DNA from: JALZVT01 sp039029135
Lineage (GTDB): Bacteria > Pseudomonadota > Gammaproteobacteria > Pseudomonadales > Azotimanducaceae
DNA: 64,000 nucleotides
Reading direction: 5' to 3'
NCBI GenBank assembly: GCA_039029135.1
Contig: JBCCGT010000001.1
Location: 310,001 to 374,000, forward strand
Positions within the stretch are counted from its first letter, which is position 1, and each line of letters starts with the position of its first letter. Under the pieces are notes generated by a model. It made no database searches. It was not told the origin of the DNA and saw nothing but the letters and a program-made list of their open reading frames with translations. A program made the position numbers and the translations under genes. This document shows positions 43,838-53,049 of this stretch, piece by piece.

Positions 43838-46051
43838 CTATCCCGTCACAGTGCCGGGTCGCGCCGCCGTACGCCGCAGCGCCACGGGAATCGACTTAAA
43901 GTTCGGTGTGTGACTTCTTGGGTCGAGCTGATGCTCGGTTAAGACATTGGCCTCCGGGTAGTAGGCGAGCAGGTTGCCTCGAGGCAATTCGAAACTCCGC
44001 ACCCTCACCCCACGCATAATCCCTCGCCGCGAGACGACATCCACCCTGTCGCCATTAGCGAGACCAAGTTCGCCCATATCCGAGGCGGCCATAAAGAGCG
44101 TATCGCGCCCGGCATCGTGACGATAGCTGTCCGTCTCTTCATAGATGATGCTGTTGAACTGGCCTTCGCTGCGAATGCTGGCCAACACGTACGGGTAGTC
44201 TTCCGGTTGCCGAGACTCGACTAGCAACTCGCGAGGCGCTATGAACTGTGCACGCCGATTTGGAGTCTTAAACTCAGGCCGGTGCATCAGCCTTTGTCGC
44301 ACATAAAACTCTCGCTTGGCGACACCGATTTCCTTGAGCTGGTCCATGCCTGGAATGGTCTGGGCTATCGCCTCACGAATGGTGTCGTGGCGCTGAAAGC
44401 TCTCGAAGCTCTGCTTCAATGCCCTGCGGTCGAAAGCGCGCTCGCCGATGCTGGCGATGATATCCACCTCTGACCGCAGGTTATCGATACGGTCTATTCC
44501 ACCGTCGCTGAGCCTGACGTAGTTGAACATCGATTCCTGAGTGGTCGATTGACTCTCCTCATCGCGAGCTTTCACCGGCAAAACCAGTGTTTCCCCGTCG
44601 TCGATACCATGCAGATGTCCTCGATTGAGCGTCGTCGTGAGGTAGACCTTCATGCCGATCTTATTCAGCGCGGCCTCTGTCCACTTCGAATCGGGACTGG
44701 CGCTGAAGAGGTTGCCGCCCACCATCATGGCGAAATCGATCCGTTCTCGTGCCGCCGCTTCCAGCGCGTTAAAGGTATCAAGCCCTCGCTTGCGCGGCAG
44801 GCGAACCTGCAGCAGCGATTCCATTTGCTCAAAGACCGCTTCACTCAGCACCGGCTTAACGCCGATGGTGCCGATTCCCTGCACGTTGCTGTGACCGCGC
44901 AACGGCAACAGACCACTGCCCGGTCTGGCAATCATTCCCCGCAGCAGAGCCAAGCTGGCAATAGCCTCAACGTTTTCAGAGCCGAAGACATGGTGAGTTA
45001 TGCCCATACCCCAGGCGAATACCGCGTTCTTAGATGCACCGTAGATGCTCGCAACCTCTTCGATGGCCGCCTGACTCAATCCGGTCTCGGCACAAATTCG
45101 GTCCCAGTTGAGACCATCGATCACACTCCGGTAAGCCTCGAATCCATCGCAGTGCTGGTCAATAAAGGCACGATCTTCATCCTGGCTCGCCATCACGGCT
45201 TTAGAGATACCCGCGAGCAGGTATCTGTCGCTGCCAATCTTTGGCTGTAGATAGGATGAAGCGATGTCGGTGCCGCCCGCGATCAAAGAACGCATGCTCT
45301 TGGGAACAGCGAACTTGACCAGTCCGGGCTCTCGGGCTGGGTTAATCACTACGACATGGCCGCCACGCTCCCGGACGGCCTTAAGTTGATGTATGAAGCG
45401 CGGATGATTTGAGGCTGGATTGGCCCCAATCACAAACACCAGGTCGCACAGCGATAGATCGTTGAGCTCGACGGTCGACGTACCCGTACCAATGGTTGTA
45501 CCGAGGCCGACACCGGTTGCCTGATGGCAATAGAACGAGCAGTTGTTGACGTTGTTCGTTCCGTGAAGTCTGGCCAAAAGCTGCAGCACAAAGCCCGCTT
45601 CATTCGATGAGCGCCCGGATGAGTAGAAAAAGCTGCGATCGGGCTGGGTTGACTTCAGCCTCTCGGCGATGAAGTTGAGCGCCCACTGCCACTCCACCTT
45701 AGAGAAGCCCGTCGAGCCTGGCGCTTTGTACAGCGGCACATTGAGTCTGCCGAGGTGCTCAAGCTCTTTAGCTGAAAACTCGCGCAAATCAGCAATCGAT
45801 GACGCCAGCAGTTCGTCGGGAATAGGCGCCTGAATGTCTGTCGACTGCGCCTGTACGCTCTTGTTACAGACCGAGGGAAACTCTCCGGCTTCATTGGTCA
45901 TGCCGCCCAACTGACCGCCCATACCCAGGCCGCACGCCTTGCAGGTATTGTTGGTCGTCAGGGCCTTTGCGGAGTTCTTTAGACCGACGCGCTTCATGGT
46001 GCCGAGCGCGTACGCAATCTTCTTTGGTCCGCCACCGACTGGAGTTTTCAA
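43838..46051 (-). CDS. FdhF/YdeP family molybdopterin oxidoreductase
   Basis: A 737-residue member of the molybdopterin oxidoreductase superfamily, YdeP branch. The N-terminal block 'YALGTMKRVGLKN' plus cysteines in 'CKACGLGMGGQLGGM' and 'FPSVCNKS' is typical of YdeP. The cofactor site region 'NNCSFYCHQATGVGLG' carries Cys where formate dehydrogenases may have selenocysteine; 'GANPASNHPRF', 'LRGHSNVQGIG' and a C-terminal molybdopterin-binding beta barrel follow. E. coli YdeP is linked to acid resistance but its substrate is unknown. Start is a TTG at 46051 with a poor ribosome site, so the true start is uncertain. No electron-transfer partner subunit lies beside it. Confidence 0.85.
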   Translation of the reverse strand: MKTPVGGGPKKIAYALGTMKRVGLKNSAKALTTNNTCKACGLGMGGQLGGMTNEAGEFPSVCNKSVQAQSTDIQAPIPDELLASSIADLREFSAKELEHLGRLNVPLYKAPGSTGFSKVEWQWALNFIAERLKSTQPDRSFFYSSGRSSNEAGFVLQLLARLHGTNNVNNCSFYCHQATGVGLGTTIGTGTSTVELNDLSLCDLVFVIGANPASNHPRFIHQLKAVRERGGHVVVINPAREPGLVKFAVPKSMRSLIAGGTDIASSYLQPKIGSDRYLLAGISKAVMASQDEDRAFIDQHCDGFEAYRSVIDGLNWDRICAETGLSQAAIEEVASIYGASKNAVFAWGMGITHHVFGSENVEAIASLALLRGMIARPGSGLLPLRGHSNVQGIGTIGVKPVLSEAVFEQMESLLQVRLPRKRGLDTFNALEAAARERIDFAMMVGGNLFSASPDSKWTEAALNKIGMKVYLTTTLNRGHLHGIDDGETLVLPVKARDEESQSTTQESMFNYVRLSDGGIDRIDNLRSEVDIIASIGERAFDRRALKQSFESFQRHDTIREAIAQTIPGMDQLKEIGVAKREFYVRQRLMHRPEFKTPNRRAQFIAPRELLVESRQPEDYPYVLASIRSEGQFNSIIYEETDSYRHDAGRDTLFMAASDMGELGLANGDRVDVVSRRGIMRGVRVRSFELPRGNLLAYYPEANVLTEHQLDPRSHTPNFKSIPVALRRTAARPGTVTG

Positions 46052-46333
46052 GGATTCAGCCCAACCTGTTTCTTACTTTTCCACGTCACTCTTGTCGCGT
46101 TATCGACTAGGTCGTCCAAAAGAGCAATCGGAACGTCTTGACGACAATTGAAAGACAAAACAACAGCCGCACAGTATCACAAGAAACAGTGCGGCAATGG
46201 GCATGGTCGAGGTCGAGGACGGGATGCTTTCCCGGCCCTGCTGTGCCTTGACCGCATATCGCAGAGAGCTGACGGGTTGCACCGTCAGTCGCCTTGTTCG
46301 AGCATGCGATTCTTACCACGCGAGTGCACCAGC

Positions 46334-47773
46334 ATGACCGACTCTGAAGGAAGCGTTACCTATCGCACTGCCCAGGCTGGCTATTTCGAAAGCCGCGGGT
46401 TACGCAAATACGCAGGCGTATTCTCTCTCTGGGCACTTGGCGTTGGTGCCGTTATCTCTGGCGACTTCTCCGGCTGGAATCTCGGAGTGGGGCAGGCGGG
46501 ATTCGGTGGTTTCCTCATCGCTCTGGCGCTCATCACGCTGATGTACATCGGACTGTGCTTCTCCATCGCGGAAATGTCTCCGGCGCTCCCCCACACGGGC
46601 GGCGCCTATTCTTTCGCCCGCACCGCTTTGGGCCCGTGGGGCGGATTCGTGACCGGACTGGCAGAGAACATGGAGTATGTGATCACCACAGCCGTGGTCT
46701 GCTATTTCACCGCCGCCTATCTGCAGAGCATTTTCGGCACGGCTGACGCCGCGCAGCCGCTCTGGTGGGCGGGCCTCTACGTAGTGTTTGTGGGCCTGAA
46801 TATCTTCGGTGTCGAAGCTTCTTTTCGCTTCGTCGTGGTCATTACCCTATTCGCACTGGCGATTCTGGGCGTCTTTTTCGTCAGCGCCGTCCCACACTTC
46901 GCATGGGACAACCTGTGGAATATTCCGCCGAATCCCGGCGAGTCCAAGTACCTGCCGTACGGTATCGGCGCCGTCGGTGCCGCTCTGCCGTTCGCGATCT
47001 GGCTGTACCTGGCCATCGAGCAGTTGCCGCTCGCGGCAGAAGAGTCGGTCGACGTAAAACGCGACATGCCACGCGGCCTGCTTTGGGGGCTCGCAACGCT
47101 GGTTGCCACCGGCGTTGCGATCACGTTTCTCAACACTGGCATCGGCGGCGGCGCCGCCTACTTCGGATCGGCCACCGAGGAACCCCTGCTCGATGGCCTC
47201 AAGCAGACTCTGGGTGTAACCAGCGCCACGGTGCTCGGGCTCGCCGCCGTAGCGGGGCTGATCGCGAGCTTCCACGCCATCATCTTCGCCTATGGACGCA
47301 ACATCTACTCATTGAGCCGAGCCGGCTACTTCCCGACTTGGATGTCAGTCACCCACGGCACTCGGCAAACGCCGCACGTGGCACTCATCGTCGGAGCCGT
47401 AGTCGGCTTCGTTGTGCTTATGCTGTTACACGTGCTCGGCGATAGCGGTGCGTTCGGCGGGGTCATTCTGAACATGGCGGTCTTTGGCGCCGTGATCGCC
47501 TACGCCATGCAGATGTGGTCATTCGTGGTCCTGCGCAGGGACTTTCCGGACATCGAACGCCCCTATCGCAGTCCCTTTGGCAACGCAGGCGCAATAGTCG
47601 CCCTCGTGATCGCCCTGGCGGCACTGCTCGCGCTGTTCATCAACCCAGACTTCCGCGCAGGCGTCACAGGGGTCGCACTGTGGTTCCTGGCGGGGATCGC
47701 GTACTTTGCCTTCTATGCACGTCGACGCATGGTGCTGTCTCCCGAGGAGGCCTTTGCGCTGCAAAGTCGTTGA
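46334..47773 (+). CDS. amino acid permease, ethanolamine permease type
   Basis: A 479-residue APC-superfamily transporter with 12 hydrophobic segments. 'LRKYAGVFSLWALGVGAVISGDFSGWNLGVGQAGFGG' and 'LPLAAEESVDVKRDMPRGL' are typical of the ethanolamine/EAT branch. The ATG at 46334 is chosen because the family N-terminus begins there; the open frame extends 62 codons upstream without homology. No ethanolamine ammonia-lyase genes are present, so the substrate may be another amine or amino acid. It is divergent from the YdeP gene and convergent with the sulfatase gene. Confidence 0.85.
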   Translation: MTDSEGSVTYRTAQAGYFESRGLRKYAGVFSLWALGVGAVISGDFSGWNLGVGQAGFGGFLIALALITLMYIGLCFSIAEMSPALPHTGGAYSFARTALGPWGGFVTGLAENMEYVITTAVVCYFTAAYLQSIFGTADAAQPLWWAGLYVVFVGLNIFGVEASFRFVVVITLFALAILGVFFVSAVPHFAWDNLWNIPPNPGESKYLPYGIGAVGAALPFAIWLYLAIEQLPLAAEESVDVKRDMPRGLLWGLATLVATGVAITFLNTGIGGGAAYFGSATEEPLLDGLKQTLGVTSATVLGLAAVAGLIASFHAIIFAYGRNIYSLSRAGYFPTWMSVTHGTRQTPHVALIVGAVVGFVVLMLLHVLGDSGAFGGVILNMAVFGAVIAYAMQMWSFVVLRRDFPDIERPYRSPFGNAGAIVALVIALAALLALFINPDFRAGVTGVALWFLAGIAYFAFYARRRMVLSPEEAFALQSR

Positions 47774-47831
47774 TCAACGCAGCAGCAGGCGTCAGTACAG
47801 GCACCAGCGAACGCTGCCCGCCACGCTGTCG

Positions 47832-49457
47832 CTAGCGATTCGGATTCAGCAGGCTCTGCTCCTCAGCCGCCGCTTCGAACCATACTCTGGGGACCTTGCC
47901 TGCGTAGGGTTCGTACTCGTAGCGACAGGGTTGCTCGGTCAATCGCGGGTCGTCTTGTGCCTCGAGCAACGCAAGCAAACGTTGCTCCAGATGCGCTCGC
48001 ACGTCCGCATAGTCCGGATCCATTGCACGATTGACCATATAGTCGGGATCTCGCGCCAGATCGTACAGCTCTTCTCTAGGACGCTTGCCAAACGCGAGCT
48101 CATATAGGGGCTCGACGTCGTCTTCTTCCCGATGGGTGACAAGCCATGCCTTGGTCGGAGACGCGTCCATATCACGCAAGGTCACGAAGGTATCGTGCGT
48201 CAGTTGCTCAGCCGTGGGTTCAGGTCGGTCGGAACCATCGAGCCCATGAGGATCGCCCATCGGCCATCGATCCGGTTCGAAGTTGACGATGTAGATGAAG
48301 TCCTTCGTGCGAATGGCGCGCTGCGGATAGGGCAGCATGCCCGCGCGAGCGTGTGCAATGTGGCGCTCTCGCCCCATCACCACGAAGTCGCGCGACTCAT
48401 CGATTTGCCCAGAGCCACGCGCCTCAAACAAAGGAAGCAGGCTGTGACCGGTCATCGTCGAAGGCGGTACCAGGCCACCAGCAGCACAGAACGTAGGTCC
48501 CAGATCCATCAGATTGACGAAGTCTTCGATGGTTCGACCCGGTGCCACGCGCTCTGGCCACCGAACCGCCAGCGCCACTTCGCAGCCGATGTCATAGAGA
48601 TTACATTTCGCTCGTGGCATTCCTGGCACACCGTGATCGCCGCTGACAACCAGCAGCGTGTCGTCCAATTCGCCAGCGCGCTCAAGCTCTTCGAGTAGCA
48701 CACCGAGCCCGGCATCGGTCGCGAGACACTCCCCCAGGTAGTCGGCGGCGTCCTCGCGCACGTCGTGCACATCCGGCAGGAACTTCGGTAGCCGGTCCGT
48801 CAGTGCGTCCGGGTCAATATCCCACAGTGTCTTGCCGGAGCCACGCTCCCAACTGCGATGCGTGTTGGTCGGTCCCCACCAATAGCAAAACGGCTGACCG
48901 TCAGGCACCGCATCCAGGAACGCGCGCACGTTGGCCCGAGTTTCGGCGTACATCGCGGCCTTGGCTTGTTCGATTCCAACGCGCCCGGGCGCGAAGTCGT
49001 CGGCGTTGTCGGTGACCCAGTGAGAGAACTGATTGAAGTTGAAACCCGCCGGATTGAAGGCTGTGCGGCGCCCGCCCATCGGCGCATTCATGGTCATTCC
49101 CGGACTCCACACCTTGTAGGTATGACCGATGAAGTAGCCAGCCTGAGCCTCCAAAGCGAGCGGAAAGGTGGGAATAGACTCGTCCCACATCGCGCCCATC
49201 AGAATCGCCCCCAACCCCGTTTGCCAAAAGTACTGGCCGGACAGAATCGAGCTTCGGCAAGGAGTGCAGGACGGGGCTGGGACCAGCGCGTTTAAGAACA
49301 GCGCGCCCTCCGCGGCCACCCGATCGAAGTGCGGCGTCTGGATTAACTCGTTTAATCCCCCGGGCGGTTGGTGTTTCGCATACGCGCCGGCATAGCGCCC
49401 CCAGTCGTCTGCAAAAGCAAACACAATGTTCGGTGGTCTCGCACCCGAATTGTTCAC
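47832..49457 (-). CDS. type I sulfatase, no signal peptide
   Basis: A 541-residue arylsulfatase-type hydrolase. Its start region 'PPNIVFAFADDWG' holds the metal Asp pair. The formylglycine motif is C-T-P-C-R at residues 64-68 followed by 'SSILSGQ', matching CxPxR. 'VSGDHGVPG' carries further ligands. There is no signal peptide, so it should act in the cytoplasm on sulfate esters or phosphonate-like substrates taken up by the cell. Maturation needs a separate formylglycine-generating enzyme; the FGE-like domains of the DGR proteins lack its cysteines and cannot be assumed to serve. GTG start at 49457. Confidence 0.88.
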   Translation of the reverse strand: MNNSGARPPNIVFAFADDWGRYAGAYAKHQPPGGLNELIQTPHFDRVAAEGALFLNALVPAPSCTPCRSSILSGQYFWQTGLGAILMGAMWDESIPTFPLALEAQAGYFIGHTYKVWSPGMTMNAPMGGRRTAFNPAGFNFNQFSHWVTDNADDFAPGRVGIEQAKAAMYAETRANVRAFLDAVPDGQPFCYWWGPTNTHRSWERGSGKTLWDIDPDALTDRLPKFLPDVHDVREDAADYLGECLATDAGLGVLLEELERAGELDDTLLVVSGDHGVPGMPRAKCNLYDIGCEVALAVRWPERVAPGRTIEDFVNLMDLGPTFCAAGGLVPPSTMTGHSLLPLFEARGSGQIDESRDFVVMGRERHIAHARAGMLPYPQRAIRTKDFIYIVNFEPDRWPMGDPHGLDGSDRPEPTAEQLTHDTFVTLRDMDASPTKAWLVTHREEDDVEPLYELAFGKRPREELYDLARDPDYMVNRAMDPDYADVRAHLEQRLLALLEAQDDPRLTEQPCRYEYEPYAGKVPRVWFEAAAEEQSLLNPNR

Positions 49458-49740
49458 TAACCCGCCTCCCCTAGGTTACGCGCATGCAACTTTATCCAAT
49501 GATAGCGAGGGCGTTGAGTGGAGCACGCAGTTTGCGCTTTGGATGTAGAGTGCTCACCACAACCAGAGACACACTGCCCTCGAAGTGAGGCTGCTTCAGA
49601 AGCCTCGCGACTGACATCGCCGATATGACTGTGGCGTCGCTATTGATTGGGGAAAAAGGGAGGAGTCGATGGCCGATGAATGCGTCGGCAAGTCGGGCTA
49701 GTCCTGAACGATCGATCGCAAAGTCACGCAGAGCGCTGAC

Positions 49741-50493
49741 TCAGTGCGCGTAGCCCATCAGTTCGAACTCGAACGCCGCACCCTGCTGAATGGCCTTTTT
49801 CTGTTCCGGACTCAGCAGATCTGCAGCAGGCGTACGCTTCTTTCTGAAACCGCTCTTCGCCTTCTGCAGTTTGCTTACTTCGGGCACACCGAGGTCTGCC
49901 AATAGCGCATTCAGTTCCTCGTGAAGGCGCTCGTAGCGCAGCACTTTATGTACGGCGAGTTTGCCGTCGATTGTGTAGAGCGGATAATTCAGATAACTCT
50001 GGCGTTCGATCACGCTCTCAATGACGTCCGATATGGAACGATCAGCTAGCTTTCGCCCCATCGCACCTTTCATGTAATACGACTGCGAGACGACTTTTTC
50101 GTAGGGGTGACGCTCGATGCTGAAGCGATAAACGCTGTTCCACAGCGTCTCGGGTAGCCTCTGCTTGATGCGTTCCGCTTTCATGTGATTGAAGAAGCGC
50201 ATCTGCGGGCCAAGCATTTTCCTGACCTGTCGCAGAATCTTTGCGTTACGGGTGTGCGCGGCCAGATCGACAATACGCTCTCGCAGGGGCTCATCGCTGT
50301 AGTTTGCCGGCCGTTGGCCAAGCGCGAGGCGTTGAATCTCATCCTCTGGCGAGATGGGCGTAACGATATCCTGCGGCCCGCACACGGTCGTCAACGCCAT
50401 CTCGGTGCTGGTCGATGCGGTCTTGCGGGTTTTCACGAACAGGAAGCCGTGTTTGCGCGAACAGATCACGTTTGAATCGCTCAAAAATGTCAA
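49741..50493 (-). CDS. sulfotransferase family protein
   Basis: A 250-residue protein with the two PAPS-binding signatures: the 5'-phosphosulfate loop 'LFVKTRKTASTSTEMAL' near residues 18-34 and the 3'-phosphate element 'RFSIERHPYEKVVSQSYY'. It resembles carbohydrate (family 2-like) sulfotransferases that sulfate polysaccharides. The start is a TTG at 50493 without a clear ribosome site. The 283 nt to the downstream sulfatase gene show nothing recognisable. The acceptor is unknown. Confidence 0.75.
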   Translation of the reverse strand: MTFLSDSNVICSRKHGFLFVKTRKTASTSTEMALTTVCGPQDIVTPISPEDEIQRLALGQRPANYSDEPLRERIVDLAAHTRNAKILRQVRKMLGPQMRFFNHMKAERIKQRLPETLWNSVYRFSIERHPYEKVVSQSYYMKGAMGRKLADRSISDVIESVIERQSYLNYPLYTIDGKLAVHKVLRYERLHEELNALLADLGVPEVSKLQKAKSGFRKKRTPAADLLSPEQKKAIQQGAAFEFELMGYAH

Positions 50494-50871
50494 TTAATAC
50501 GACAACTTACACGGATGGGCCAAGGCCGACAAGGCCAGACCGATCCCCTAACGGACGTTAGTAATGCAGCTCGAGAATTGCAAACGCGGGACGACGCCGA
50601 GAACGACTGTAAGGAATATTCAGGGGAAATCACCGCCCCACAGGTCCGAGTGCGGATAATCAGCCCATCGCGCCGCTCACGCGGGCCAGGCGCCTCGAGT
50701 GCCTGTTGAAAAACAGAGATGTTCAGTGGTTTCTGCGACGACACCGCGAAACAGGCGTCCCTACTGCGCGTCGCCGCCGCTCAAATGATTGGTACTGCAG
50801 CCTCATCATGCTTACAACCTGCTGAGATCACTTACATCCTACTTTCGAATTGTCTCGACTTTGGCTGACTC
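50494..50871. other. non-coding spacer
   Basis: 378 bases between the sulfotransferase start and the sigma-factor stop. No gene, repeat or hairpin of note was found; it should hold the sulfotransferase promoter. Confidence 0.45.
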
Positions 50872-52908
50872 TCAGCTCTCAAGTAGACGATCAATCTCAG
50901 CTTCCAGCCGCTCGCGTCCGACGTGCTCACCTGGGCGGCCGGAGAAAGGTGCAGTGAGCCAGAAAGGTTGGCTCAGATAGCGTAGCAGTGCCTGCGCGGC
51001 TGCCGCTTCGCCGGTCGACCCGGAGTCGCCGAGGGTGGAAAAGTCGGCATCCGATCGTTCGTAGCGTGCGAGTCTGTAACGCGCGGCTTGTGCGCGTGCG
51101 CGCGCGGTTTCATCCGGCTCAGTACGGCAAAACGTCAACGTTGGATCGATGGCGGGGTATAGGTGTGCGTTCGCCCGAGTACGCTGCAGTTTGATTTGAC
51201 CGGTAAACGGCGGTGGCAGCGTCTCCCAACCCGATTTTCGCTCAGGAAAGGGTGTGACCACGATGGTCGTAATTGCCCCGTCTCGCGACGGCCGGGCCAG
51301 TCGTGGGAACGCGGTTTCCACGTCGCGTTCGAACCCTGGCGCATCGAGCACGATGGCCAGAACGTCGCTACCCTCGTCCCGTGTCGTCTCAGCGAGGCGC
51401 AGCCCGGCTTCGAAGGCGGCACGACGCTCGGCTGCCGAGGCCGAGAACGGCGCCAGACGATGATCGACTGTGTTCTGCAGGCCAAACTCGGCAATGTCAG
51501 CGAGGAAATCGGACCGATCGAAGGGCGGCTGCGTAAAGCCGGTCCAGATCGCGCGTCCGCCGGCGAGCGATGTGAACCGTTGGCTCAGCTCACCCAGCAG
51601 CACGACCAGTCCGACGCCGGCAATGGACGGACAGCGGACCAGCCCGCCCCGGGACAAGGGCGCGAACAGATCGAGCGCTTTGATGCCCGTGTGCAATCGC
51701 TCGCCATCCGGTTCGATCCTGGGAACGGCGCTTTGCTGGCGGTTCGGGGCCGTTGGGGTGGCTTCAATCAGTCGCGCGACGCTAGTGTGGCCGTACAGAG
51801 TTGCCCATTCGCCGGGCGTGCGACCGGCGGTTGGCGTCGCGGTATCCGTTGTCCATGGCAGTCCGACGCGGGCACCGGCATCGGGCGCAGTGGGGTCTGC
51901 GCCATAGCTCAGCAGAAGCGACACCATCTCGATCTGGCCGCGCATGGCGGCGACATGCAAGGCGCGATTGCCCACCGACGACACGCTGTCGGGATCGGCT
52001 CCGCGACGCAGCAGCGCTCGGGCGTGTTCCAGCCGACCGAGTAACGCGGCAGCCCAGATCGGCGCTTCTCCCGTCGGGCAATCACAGCGGCCGTGGACAT
52101 CGGCCCCGGCGTCCAGCAACACATGAAGCATGCTCAGGTGGTCTAGTTCGATCGCCGTAATCAAGGGTGTAGCGGCGTTCGCATAGGGGACCACCCCGCG
52201 TCGCGCCAGTTCAGGATCCCAGCTTTGCGTGACTTCCAGCAGAGCAGGCGTCTCTTCGATCATCGACCGCACCTGGCGTTCGTCGCCCGCACGCAGGGCG
52301 ATGAAAAACTGCACGTCGCGGGACAGATTTTCGGCAATACCGGGCAAAAGCCCGTTGAGCGTCGTGGCCATAAGTCGTTCTTCCTCGTCACGTAACCGTC
52401 GTCGGGCGCGTCGCAGGCGCTGTTTCAGGGTGCTGAGTGGAAGCTCCAAGAAGTGTGCCGCCTCTGTCCCGCTCAGCCCCGCGAAATAAGTCAGAGCGAT
52501 CGCGATGCGCTCCGTCGCTGGGAGTGCCGCGACCGCCAGCCGCAGCCGTTCCGCGGCTTCATCAGACTCGAGCAACGCCGCAGGATCGACGGCAGTGCGA
52601 TCGACGGACTCGTCCGGTAGGCCGACTGTGAGCGGCCGAGTACGCCGGGTAACGCGATCGCAGTGCTTGATGACGATGCGCCGCAGCCAACCTGGGAACG
52701 CGCCGGGGTCCCGCAGCTGGGCGAGATTTCGATGCGCTTCCAAGAATCCCTCTTGAGCGATCTCTCGCGCCGTTTCCCGATCGCCGCACCAGCTGTAGCC
52801 AATCGCAATAGCCGCGCCCTGGAACCGATCGACGAGCAACGCAAAGGCGCGCCCGTCGCCCTCTCGGGCGCGACAAACGAGGCTCGCAATATCGTCATTT
52901 GCCGTCAT
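50872..52908 (-). CDS. ECF-type sigma factor fused to ankyrin repeats and a degenerate F1-ATPase beta-like domain
   Basis: A 678-residue protein. Residues ~1-175 are a complete ECF sigma factor: region 2 ('AFALLVDRFQ', 'ETAREIAQEGFLEAHRNL', 'FPGWLRRIVIKHCDR') and region 4 ('IALTYFAGLSGTEAAHFLELPLSTLKQRLRRARRRL'). Residues ~197-385 hold about four ankyrin repeats ('ATPLITAIELDHLSMLHVLLDAGADV', 'NRALHVAAMRGQIEMVSLLLSYGADP'). From ~405 the sequence follows the nucleotide-binding part of F1/V1 ATPase beta subunits ('HTGIKALDLFAPLSRGG', later 'AHLYPAIDPT'), but the P-loop reads 'SIAGVGLVV', lacking the Lys-Thr, so it should not hydrolyse ATP. No anti-sigma gene is adjacent; the C-terminal part probably regulates the sigma domain in cis. 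Confidence 0.85.
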   Translation of the reverse strand: MTANDDIASLVCRAREGDGRAFALLVDRFQGAAIAIGYSWCGDRETAREIAQEGFLEAHRNLAQLRDPGAFPGWLRRIVIKHCDRVTRRTRPLTVGLPDESVDRTAVDPAALLESDEAAERLRLAVAALPATERIAIALTYFAGLSGTEAAHFLELPLSTLKQRLRRARRRLRDEEERLMATTLNGLLPGIAENLSRDVQFFIALRAGDERQVRSMIEETPALLEVTQSWDPELARRGVVPYANAATPLITAIELDHLSMLHVLLDAGADVHGRCDCPTGEAPIWAAALLGRLEHARALLRRGADPDSVSSVGNRALHVAAMRGQIEMVSLLLSYGADPTAPDAGARVGLPWTTDTATPTAGRTPGEWATLYGHTSVARLIEATPTAPNRQQSAVPRIEPDGERLHTGIKALDLFAPLSRGGLVRCPSIAGVGLVVLLGELSQRFTSLAGGRAIWTGFTQPPFDRSDFLADIAEFGLQNTVDHRLAPFSASAAERRAAFEAGLRLAETTRDEGSDVLAIVLDAPGFERDVETAFPRLARPSRDGAITTIVVTPFPERKSGWETLPPPFTGQIKLQRTRANAHLYPAIDPTLTFCRTEPDETARARAQAARYRLARYERSDADFSTLGDSGSTGEAAAAQALLRYLSQPFWLTAPFSGRPGEHVGRERLEAEIDRLLES

Positions 52909-53049
52909 GGTTCGATCGTTGGCGTCGCTGTGGGATAAGACCCGGTGTCGACGATAACGGATACCGCGGATTAGCCGAGGTTGGGCGTGGGATGTGCGAC
53001 CGCGCAGGCATCAAGAAATCCGGGAGCGTGCAAGTCGAGCGTTCCGTCG

